Assembly: GCA_033557835.1 (NCBI GenBank)
Contig: JAWQRO010000410.1
Location: forward strand, 1 to 39,552
Direction of reading: 5' to 3'
Length of the DNA stretch: 39,552 nucleotides
From: Helochares maculicollis
Lineage: Eukaryota; Arthropoda; Insecta; Coleoptera; Hydrophilidae
Position numbers and translations under genes: made by a program. Shown here piece by piece: positions 10,101-22,100 of this stretch. The notes under the pieces are model-generated. The model was not told the DNA's origin. It saw only the letters and a list, made by a program, of their open reading frames with translations, and did not search any database. The number at the start of each line of letters is the position of its first letter. The stretch's first letter is position 1.

Positions 10101-13100
10101 GATATGTCAGATCAAGTTGAAATGTTGTGTGTGCTCAAACGAAGAATAAATACGCTTAATACAGATCCGTATGATGCCCGAGATAAATGTGGAGCCAATC
10201 GAAATGTAGTGAATTTGTGTGTCTACAATTTAGTAAATGGTGTACTTAATTCACTTTGTAGTTACTATATATGGCAGCTACGATGTTAAATTGTAAACGT
10301 AGTACAACAACTCAGAAGGTAGTGATTGTACGTGATTACTAGCAAATTAAATGATATCTTTTTCTATTTGTTAGAGAGCTTTCAAAATTAGCTGCTTTGA
10401 TCTTCCTAACCCATCCTGATTATCCAATAGCTGGATAGTATGCAGGTGCTTTATTTATTATAAGTTCAATATTTTGCTCTTTCGAACCATCATCTATTAT
10501 AGTTTTCCGTATAATTCCTTAGCGTCTAGAGTATATATTTTTTATAGTTAGATCGTAAAGAGCTCTGTGTTCGTTCAAAGTTCTTTGGTGTTATCTTTTG
10601 CTGCTTGCTGGACATCTACTATGAATAGTTCACTTTTAATTCAACTTTTGGCTTTGACTTCCATCGTAATCTGTTCTGTGGTTTAAGGTTGGTTACCTGC
10701 CTTTACTCGCTTAAAGTATCAATAATTGGGGAACGGTCTGTTATCATCTTCATCTTTGATTGTTCGTACTAAATAAATAATTATTCTAAAATTGAATAAG
10801 TTCAGAAGGCCGAGGAATGTTTAAATCCTGTTAGCCAGTAGGTTGTGGTACCGCAGCGAATTCTTTGCATCTTTATCTTTTTATGGCTTGTAGTAGTAGT
10901 TGTTATGTTAGACTCTCTTTCTCTGTTCATTGAAATCTCTTCCGAATAACAAATCAGCTTAACCAATAAAATAACTTTTTGTCAAAACTTAACTTTAGTC
11001 ATCAACATAGTCTCATTCACGAGCGATACTGTCATTTCAACGCTTCTTTAACACTTTAATACCTAATTTGCTATACAATTTATCTTTGGTTTAAAACTAG
11101 GCGTTGACTTCTTCATTCGAGAGAAATAGGTATTAAATTTAGCGAATACGGCAGATGTGGAAGCAATTCGAAGTGTATTGGTGAAAGAGTTTTATCACTG
11201 ATTCCAATTGGGCCATGCATCGATTGCTATTTATAGTGTGACTTTTTTAAAGGTAACATTTGTACAACATTTTACATGCATTACAAAATATGGACCCTGT
11301 AACCTTGTCAGCTGGCCGTTGGGTTTTGACCGCTTTGGGCGAGGTTTGCTAGCCGCTGTTCACTCAATTGACTGCCGATTTGATTCCAGCGTGTAGTAGT
11401 AGATTCAAGGTTTGTCCACTGTTATCTGTGCTAAAAAAATCTTGTTGAAAGCACTCCAAACAGCTTTCAGAATCATAAACACGCTGTTGTTTTTGGTCCA
11501 TTGAGATGAAACGCAGCACCCATTTGGAAAAATAGTTTTCGTATGAACAAATTTTCATGCAAAAAGTAGCTTATACGTTCCTTTGATATCAAACAGAGCG
11601 TTTTGTATCGTCGATGTTCGTACAGTCATGTGTAAAATCAACAAACCAGTTCTCTATCAATTGTCTCAATGGAGCAGAGCTCGAATAATACTTATCAACC
11701 CGATATTTGGCTTGAATAGTGTTTTCCCTTAAAAGACCAGTGATAAATCAGCACGCAACATTGCTTTGAATTTATCGTTTTCAACATCACAAAACCAGTC
11801 CAATATTGATTTGGTGATTTCAATAATAGCGCCGTCTACGTGTTATCCGACGGATCCAAATCAAATCAGTAAAGCAAAGTTGTAAATGGGATCCATATAC
11901 ATTGAATCAAAAATAGAAATAAATGTGTTTTGAATCAGCACTTGCGATCAGAAATGGATTGAATTTGACAATGTTCAGCGTAGTGGTTGGACAAACTTGA
12001 AAACAGATTTCAACATACAATATCCATCAATAGAAACTGATGGTGAATGTTTGATTGTCTGGCGCAGATGTGATCCATCAAAAGCTCATGAAACCTGGTT
12101 TATCGATCTCAGCAGATATATGCTGCTTCTAGCTGGACGAAAAGATATAAAGACTACAACGAAAATAGCCTAGATTGGTTTATAGATCGATTTTTTCTAT
12201 CTTAGTGCATGGTACCCTCTAGTTTGGTAAAACTACAGGAATAGGAGTAGAAACTTGTTCATCATTCTCCATACTTAGCAGACTTATTTCCTACTGAGTA
12301 CTACTTCTTCTGGAATTTGCATCAATTTTTAGAAAAGAAAACAATTGAATGCCGACAATATTATAAAACTGGTCTTCTAAGTATTTCATGACTCTCCGTC
12401 TCCCAGGGTTTTATAGCAACGGACTAAGCAACCTGTCGCTTAAATGCAAAAGGGTGTATAAGGGTGCAGTTGTCTTTCATACTTGGTGACCTAATATAAT
12501 CATAATAATTTCTGTAGTTATGTCTCTGGGAACGATCGTATAAGTCCTGCAGGTAACTGCCTCACATAGTCACATTGTCATATTGCAACATTTTTCGAAG
12601 ATGCTTTAGTGTGAAAATTAGTGTTGTCAGCCAAATATAGTTTTAAGGCACGTTCTCTATGCTATGAAAAAATATGTTATCAGAAAATGTTATTATTGTG
12701 AGTTAAAAATCTTTGACACAGGTAAACATTGGAAAAAGATACCAATGGCATGGATTAAGTTTCTACGGTGACACTTTAGTAAATTGATTTCACATTAGCC
12801 GACCAAGTGCGTATTTAGACACATGTTGTGCTCAACGACTGTGTTAATCCCAAACGTCGAATTTAAAATTTCGCTATTCTTCAACTCTTCAAAAGACATT
12901 TTTATTAAGCCAAGCAGTTTAGTGTTTAGATATCTTCTTTTTGAAACTTGTAAAACTAAGGTCGCATAAATATTTAGCAAAACTACTCACTGACATAAGA
13001 AAACAATATAGAAGAAGTTTTTAAAGAAAAAGGGGTTGATTGTTTGCAAAATAATTCAATTATCAAAGATATTTTTAGTAGTTTTTAACGTATGAAGTTT

Positions 13101-16100
13101 TGCTTTGCAGCAATTATACCATTAATTGACAGAATAACTTGAACCAAGGCTAAAGCCTTAAAAATCCCAACTAGAAGCAATTCGAAATGAATTGTTATCA
13201 AGAAAATCTGATATAGAACTAACTACCTACGTTTTAGCCATACAGTAGGATCTTCCGGGATATCTTTTGGCAAAGGCACATAAGCACCCGGATGATCGAG
13301 ATCCAAGTAGAAAGCGGAGGGTCTTTTCCCTTTCTTAACTGTATCAGGAGGTTCCACCTCTTCCTCTTCTTCGACAAGAACTTGTCTTGAAAATTTAACG
13401 CCGGAATGTCTGTTTTCATTGCCTTCATTGCTCTCATTATTTGATTCTCGGTATTCTGCCGAAACTGTGTTTTCAGGGATTGTGCTGTGCCTTGAATCTA
13501 AAGACAACAATGGAGTTAGATTTTGTTTTTCTTCTAATTGTGAACGTTTTGGCGATATGAATTGTTTTTTCTTTTTGACCCTGCTTCTAATATCATCTAA
13601 TGATATATCACTGAATACATTAAGTCTGGCTGCTTCACTTAGTAAAGATTCTCTTTGAAGAGCTGAAGAATAGTTCCTATCAGCTAATAATTTGTCTGAA
13701 GATATCACCTCGAAAGCATAAACTATACTTTCTTTATTTATAAAAAACATACCCGCTGCAGGTTCTGAGCTGGAAGGATATGTTGTATTGGTTGGAGCTT
13801 CCACGGCTGCTCGTTCAGGATCATTAGTTTTACCATATCGTTGATCACTAGGCTTATCATATTGTGGTTTTATCAATGCACCGTATCGAGGATCATTAGA
13901 TTTGTCGTATCCAGAATCAATTATGCCATCAATTCCTAGATCATTAGGTTGTCCATACTGTGGCTCGTTATATTTGTCTAAGAGTGGATTATTAGAGTCG
14001 TCATATCGTGGATCGTAAGATGTACTATATCCTTGATCATTAAGTGTGCCATACCGGTGCCTATTAGGATCATTGTACCGCGGATCATAAAATTTAACAA
14101 AACGTGGATCATTTGATTGTCCATACTGCGGATCATTTGGAACATCATATGTTGCATCATAAGATTTACGAGCCCAAGGATCAATAGAATCACTATGTCG
14201 CGAATCCGAAGATTTCCTGTATTGAGGATCATTCGGGTTGAACGATTTTCTATAATTTTGATCTTCAGATTTGCCACTTCGCGGATCATTAGGGTTACCG
14301 TATCGAGGGTCAACGGACTGCGTAAGCTCGGGATCGTTATATTTGGAATATTGAGGCGAATTAGAATCATTCTGTTGATTAAAAGATATGCCTAATTTTG
14401 GATCTTTAGATTTGCTATATTGGTCAGTATATAATGGATCGCCGGGTCTGCTATATTGTGGATCGTAATAAGGTGTTTCATTATATTTGTCATTCTGGCC
14501 TTTAGTTTGTTGATCATCGAGAGCATCATATTTTGGATCTGAAAATTTGCCGTACCTCGGATCGCCATCTTTACCATATAGGGGATTGTTAGGATCGTCA
14601 TATCTTGGATCAGACTTAAAGAATTGACGGTTATTTGCGGTTTCATATCGTGGATCAGAAAATTTGTCATATTGGGGATCGTTAAATTTTCTAAGTTGTG
14701 CATCATTTGTGTCATCATATTGTCGATCAGACTTATCATAAGGATCTGTAGACTTATCATTTATTTTCTTATTAGAATCATTGTATTTTGGGTCAATAAT
14801 ATTGCCATACAGGAGATTATTTGGATCATCATGTGGGGCTTCAGAAGTTTGCATGTCATTAGCACCATAATATTTGCCTTGACGCAGATCATTCGGATCA
14901 TCATGTCGTGAATCGAATTTATCTCGGAGATCCTTAGATTTACCGTATAAGGGGTGATTAGGATCATCATACTGTGGATCTCTAGATTTACCATACAAGG
15001 GATCATTAGAATCATCATTAGTCTTGCCAAACCGTGAATCATTTGAATCATTATATTCTGGTTCAGAAGATTTATCATATAGAGGGGTATCAGGATCATA
15101 AGTATCTCCATGTTCGGGAGCACTAGAATCGTCATATCGGGGATCAAATTTGTCGTACCGAGGGTCTTTAGATTTATTGTATAAAGGGCCGTTGGGATCG
15201 CCAGATTTGGCATCTCGGAGCTCACTTATGTCTCCATCTCGTGGACCAAATTTGCTATATCGGGGAATCGTAGCTTTACCGTATAACCTGTCATTAGGAT
15301 CATCATACCTTGGATCATACCCTGGATCAGAAGATTTATCATAATGACGTTTATTAGGGTCATAAGTTTTTCTATAGCCAGGAACGTTTGTATCACCATA
15401 TTGTGGATCAGAAGATTTATCATATTGAGGATCATCAGAGTCATAAGTTTTACCACGTCCGGGAACACTTAGATCTTCATATCGTGGATCAGATTTTAAA
15501 TATCGCGAATCTTTGGATTGACCGTATAAAGGGTCATTAGGACTATCATATCTTGGATCATAAGACTTGCCATACCGTGTATCATTTAAGTCAACAGGTC
15601 CACGCCCGGGAGCACTTGAATCTCCATATCGTGGATCAGATTTTGCATACCGAGGATCTTTAGATTTATCGTATAAAGGATCATTAGGATCATCATATCT
15701 TGGGGCATAAGACTTGCCGTACCGACGATCATTTAAATCAACATATCTTGGATCAGAAGATTTATCATTTTGAGAATCATCTGGGTCATAAGCTTTAGCA
15801 CGTCCAGGAGCACTTGAATCACCATATCGTGGATCAGATTTTGCATATCGGGGATCTTTAGATTTACCATATAAAGGGTCATTAGGATCATTATATCTTG
15901 GATCATACGATTTGCCAAACCGTGGATCATTTAACTCGACATATCGTGGATCAGAAGATTTCTCATACTGACGGCCATCAGGATCATAAGTTTCACCACG
16001 TCCAGGAGCACTTGAATCAGCGTATCGTGAATCAGATTTTCCATATTGAGGATCTTTAGATTTACCATATAAGGGGTCTTTAGAATCATCTAATCTTGGG

Positions 16101-19100
16101 TCATACGATTTGCCAATCCGTGGATCATCGAATTCAACGTATCGTGGATCAGAAGACTTGTTATATTGAGGGTCATCAGGGTCATAAGTTTTATCACTTT
16201 CAGGAGCAGTTGAATCAGTATGTCGTGGATCAGATTTCCCATATCGGGGACCTTTAGCCTTGCCGTATAAAGGGTCACTTGGATCATCATATTTTGGATC
16301 ATAAGACTTGCCTTGTCGTGTATCATTTAAATCAACATATCTTGGATCAGAAGATTTATCATACTGCGCATTATCAGGATCATAAGCTTTAGCACGTTCG
16401 ATAGCAGTGGAATCACCATATCGTGGATCAGATTTGGGGTGTTGGGGATCGTTAAATTTACCGTATAAGGTGTCATTAGGATCCTCATATTTTGGATCAT
16501 AAGATTTTCGATTTTGAAAGTCTCTTGTATCCCCATATCGTGGATCAGATTTGCTAAATCGAGGGTCCTTAGATTTATCGTATAGGGGGTCATTGGGGTC
16601 ATTATATCTTGGGTCGAAAGATTTGTCATACTGGTTAACACCATATCTAGGACCAGTTTTGACATAGCGTGGATCCTTAGATTTATCGTATAAGGGGTCA
16701 TTAGGATCATTATATCTTGAGTCAAAAGATTTGTCATTCTGTGGATTATATGTTTTGTCATATTGTCGATCTATGGATTTGCTATATTGTGGATGTTTAG
16801 GGTCATCATATCGTAGGTTTGCACGTCTTGGATCTTTGGACTTATTATACTGTGAATTTTTTGGATTATCATACCCGGCATTATAAGATTTCCCATACCA
16901 TGGATGCTTAGATTTACCTTGACGCTGATCATTAAAATCCTCATATCTGGGATCTGATGATTTACCATGCCAAGGGTCTTTAGATTTGCCATATTTAGGA
17001 TCCTTAGATTTGTTATATTGTTGATCATTGGGGTCGACATATTGTGGGTCATAAAATGTCCCGTATCGCGGATCTTTAGTTTTAAAATTTCGAGGATCTT
17101 TTGATTTGCTATACTCTAGATCATTTGGGGTCCTGTGTTGTTGATCCTTAGTTTTGTCATACTTTGGTACTTTAGATTTACCGAATCGGGGAAAATTCTT
17201 TAAGCTACCACTCTTTGATGCAACACTTTTATTGGTATTGTCAGTATATTTAACGTCTTCTTTTCCCTTTAGTTTTAGAGCGTCCTTCATTTTTTTAGAT
17301 TTATTTTCTCTGTACAATTTTTGTAAAAATGAAACTTTTCGTTCTGCTGTGGATGAACTCTCTTGTTTTGTGAGTGAATCCGCTTGTTGTTGGGAATCCT
17401 CAGTATCTGGTGAAAGGCCGCAATAATTGAGTGGTTTTTTAGTTGTGCTAGGTTTAGGAATGGTTGAGACCATTGCATTTTGTTCAGTTGGATACAATCC
17501 TCTACGTGGGCATGTTTGCGGAGTGCACTCACTTATTGGGTTAGGAGTTGAATTTAAACTGCTGAAGAGCTGCTTAAACAAGTTGCAATGGTTTTCTAAT
17601 CTTTGTACCTTATAAGTTGGAAATTCTCGCTGCTTTATTATGGTCGTATTGGCCGTATTATTTTTTCTCTTTGACTTTTTAAAAAGTTCTAACAACCCGG
17701 ACTTCTTCATTTCTGGGTTTATTGACTTCCTTGTGTTACTTTCATACCCGCTTTCTTCCGACATATAAGTTTGCCGGGAAGAAGTACTACTGCAAGGAAT
17801 GATGGTTGTAATATCGTACATTTTTGATTTCTTATATATTTTGTAAGGGTTATCAGACTCTATAGTACTGTTGTATACTAAATAAGTGTTACGCGGTGCT
17901 TCAGCCAACAACTTAAAGCTTGTCATTTTTCTTTCACTAAGCATATCAGCGTTTATTATTTTTGTTTCTTTATCGGTTGGATTTTCTATAGAATTCAAAC
18001 TATCAGCGCTGTATGCTTCAGGACAATTGTTAGTTTCCGTACTCTGAAAGGAATTAGCACGAGAAATGCCCAAGTTTTCCAACATTTTCGGTTTCTTGTG
18101 TAAAAAGAACGGTGGTTCCAAATTTCTACTGCTATCAGAAACGACGGAGCTTTGCCTAGACTGCGGTCTTATCGATGACATTACGCAAAAAGAAGTATAA
18201 GCTAAATTAAATGATTCGTTAGATTGGCAAGCAACATCGAATGCTGATTGACATTCCACATCACAAGTTTTTGGTGCATATTTTCTCTGGTCTTCAATGC
18301 GTTTATTATTTTTTGGCTTAGTTACATCAATTTCTATAATAGTGGAAGAACTGTTTGACACATCTATATTGTCTAATTCCATCCTGTTGAAATTTGTGAT
18401 TTTAAGACTAGGTTTTAGAGATGGAAAGTTTTGTTCAGAAGGACATCTCTTTTTCAATGGCTTACGTTTCTTTTTGTAGTAATCCAAATCGGTTTCAGAA
18501 CTACTAGTTTCCGTTTTATTAACTTTTCGTCTGACTTTCTTCTCTTTGGATTCTTTTGGAATGGATGTCAAAGATGATGATTTTGGCAAATCCGAGTCCA
18601 CTGAAGTTTTTGGGCAAAGTGCTAGAGGATTTTGTATCATACTACATGCCGTACTAGTCCCAGGCTGTTGATCAGTTAAAACCAAAAATGTTTGGTAAAC
18701 TTGATTTCTCATCATATGGTTAGGGTCTATGAATTCATTGCTGTAAGGTGAAAAGTTCGCTGGGTACGAGTGTTTCACCAAAACTGGTTTGCAAACTGGT
18801 GGAGGTCTTGCTACTTTTTGGTTTGCAGGTCTTATTATTGTAGGACCTGAAACAATAACAAAACTAGACTAAAGACGATTATCAGTAATTTCATAAACAT
18901 AGATATTGAATGTTGATTTGTGAAGGTTGCAAAAGGTACAGATGAACAGTTAGAATTAAAGTATTTAATAAATCAACGTTTGTCAAAGTAGGGGTAATGA
19001 CCACTAAATTGCACTGATTCAAAGTTTTGCTTCGGAAAAAATGAAATGCACAATCAAACTGATTGACACCGAAACCCCGCATAAGCATTTGAACTGAGAA

Positions 19101-22100
19101 TTATAGATTTTAAAAATGGAATCAGTTAATGCTCAGACAACCCGATCTGCTCTTGTTGAGCATATTTAGTAACAATAAGTCCATTTTTTATTTTATCAGT
19201 GCCTCAAGTGTAGCAATAGATTGTTTTTATGAAATGTCTTTATCTTAATGATAAAGTAATTTCAGAAATGTTATTTCTAAGAGAGTAAAGATTGCAGTGG
19301 AATGTTTTTGTAATTATTGTATCTCGAGCACTAAAAATACTATAGATATGAAAATTTAGATTAAAGTCTCATTTAGATACTCAGTTTGTTGCTATTTTTC
19401 AAAATTTTATCAACAGAAGGTAGATTCATGGCAAACAATTTGTTGAAAAATATTTGATCAAAATAGAAGTATTAATGACTGAAACATCGTTAGTGGTATA
19501 AATGAGATAATTGGTAATAAGGATCTCCTTTAAAATTAAAGAAATATGCGTATTATCGTATTTCAAAATTTTTATTAAAACAGAGGCTTGGGTGTGAGTT
19601 TTGTAATAAAAGTATCTCAAGTAGCTCAAAAATCGTAGCTAATATAAGTAAAGAAATTTGCAAATGGATTGTCCTTGATAAATACAGAGTTACATGGTTT
19701 GCTATTTTACAGAATAAGTAGCAGTAGTAGCAGTTTTATAAAAATATTTATATTTTGCAAACTTTTGATACTAGAAGTGACAAAATTCACATTTAGGCTT
19801 TTGTTCAAAACTAATAAGTTCCACGGACGAGAAACTATTAGAAATGCATAAATTGAAGTGGAAGAAAACAGGGAGTACAATTTACTTTTTTTGATTTCCT
19901 GAGAGACGGCGTAACTTTTGTGAACTTAACATTCTTTTACAACACCTACGGCGCTATAAAGTGTTAAAATTGTGAATTCAAATTTAATGTTACTCAGGAA
20001 AGCATAAACAACATATTTTAGCCCCGTTTTATATATAGAATAGATTTTTAGTCAACATTCACCAGATTTTCAAGAACTGGTTTACACGATTCAAAAGTGG
20101 TGATTTTGGTGTCAGTGATCTGATGAGTCAGTGAAGAATTAAAGGCATAATTAAAGAAAAACAGCTCAAAATTGTGAATGTTGCATACCTGTAGGATTAG
20201 GCGGCGCAGGAGGGGGTGGCTCGACATCACTTTTTACAATTTCGTCCTTAGTACTATTATTAGTCTTACAGCTACAAATCAATTTCTTACAAAAGTAACA
20301 CGTTAGCCCTACATAAGATGAAATTCCTGGCTCATTGAATCCTTCATACGTTGGAGGTTGATTTTCGGGTGATGCAGCTTTTACATTTGCGCCATTGGAG
20401 GTCGTTGGCGGAGGTTTAGTTGAATCAAAAGGACTGCGAAATTTATGAGGCACTTGAAGACTTATGAGGTCTAATTCTGGCGGTTTCCTGACCACGTTAG
20501 GAAGTTTTTTATATGCTTTCTCATTAATTTGACTATGTTCTTGCTTACCGGGGATTGGAATTAATTTAGAAGAGGAACAATCTTGCGGTAAATTCTCCAT
20601 ACTAGAACTAGTACGAGACAAACCTCCTTTTTTTTTAGCTTCAAAAAAATCGAACTCGCTATTGCTCGTTCGTTTTGGAAGGCAGAAGTCCTTGCCCATA
20701 TTCCTTTTTTCTTCCAAAAAGGATAATTTTTCCGTGTTTGCCACAGAGTGTTCTTTTTGTAAGATGCTGTTTATAGAAACTTCTAGTTTTGAAGCATCTA
20801 CTCCTTCATCTTCTCCTAGACTCTGAAGGAAACATTTAAGGAAGTACTGAGTTCGTGGGGAGTGCTTCAAGGGACTTTCATCCCTTTGAGGACCGATTTG
20901 CTTGGTGGTCTTCTTCTTGGCAGTTTGATTTTCAGGATTATTTTTAGCATGTTTTACTTTATTTCTATTATAAGAAGTTCTGCATAGCTGAATCCCAGAT
21001 TCAACCCGCTTATCTATAGGCTCTTTGTTGTTGGGCCTCTTCGCTTCTTGTTTGGGTATAAGATGAATTTCACTTTTGTCTTTGAGAACCTTAGTTGGAC
21101 TGTTGGGAGCTGAGATCCCAGATTTATGTATAGAGTGGGTGATGCGGCTATACGGAAACTTTATCAAGGTTTCTCCCATGCCTTTGCGCGCATTATCAGT
21201 ATTTGTTTTACCAGACTTTTGAAAAAACATTCTCTTGAGTCGTGGAATTCTGGAAGGTTTTATGATGCACTGTTTCGGTGTATCTGTCGAGTCTATAGTG
21301 GTGGCTGTCGGCGCTTCTTTAACTTTCAGCTTCACAGTTTCATCACTACGATTGCCATTTTTATCGTATTTTACTTTAGCATCATAAAGAATGTCAATGC
21401 CTTTGGATTTGTTCTTGAAGAACTTCTTCTTTGGAACTTTGTATGCAACAGGTTTGCGAGTCGCCTCTCCGTTACTTTTATCATTTGTATCACTTGTTTC
21501 TTCTCCGGTTATATATTTTTCCAGTTTAACGGTTTGTTTTTCGCTATTTGATGACGTGTCAACGTTTTTAAACTTGTGACTGTCCTGCTGGTCTCGAAAC
21601 AAAGTTTCTTTCGTTTCTTCGGTGTCTTCTTCATCACACATATGAGTGTCTATGCACTTATCGAGCATTTCAGCAAAGTTGTTGTAGTTTGATTGATTGT
21701 TCAATATCATTAAGGATCCGCTTGCATCTGTGGAGTTGTCTCTTGTACTGTCTGTGTTTCCCGTTTCTGTGTCATCAAGTGATATTATTTGGATTATTGG
21801 GAAGTAGGTCATATGTAGTCTCTTCAGCTTCTCTTCGATTAAGGGTCTTATCAAGGACTCTGTTTTTTCATTGCTATCCCGAATTATTAACTTTTTTGGT
21901 GGCTCTATGCCTTCTACTGTGAAGCCTAGAAAGGAAATTAAAATTAGTTTTTAAGATTCCGTCAGAGGCAGGCCCTTACTTGCTAAACAAAGAGCAATAT
22001 TCACATTCAAAATGATTATTTTATTAAGTTTCAGTTTGTTTGAAAATTATTTCCAGAAAATTGTTTAGATTGGGAATATTTAATTGTTCAGGCATTAATG

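Larger units (their letters stand above)
9413..13230 (-). other. 3.8-kb intron (or intergenic gap) with mariner debris
   Basis: If the giant gene is one unit this is its largest intron inside the window. No exon of its own was found. The interval holds mariner transposase fossils at about 11440-11530 (minus) and about 12180-12480 (plus). Another AATAAA lies on the minus strand near 12900, about 320 nt past the alternative stop at 13223, so a transcript end there cannot be excluded. Confidence 0.5.

Noticed and set aside
10104..10289. 61-codon plus-strand frame beginning MSDQVEMLC
   Set aside because: Short, no recognisable domain and no flanking splice or start context; likely chance in the intron.
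13978..17052. Several long open frames on both strands inside the DPxY field, mostly Met/Ile-rich
   Set aside because: They recur with the same repeat period as the DPxY frame and follow from its codons; composition is unlike a real protein.
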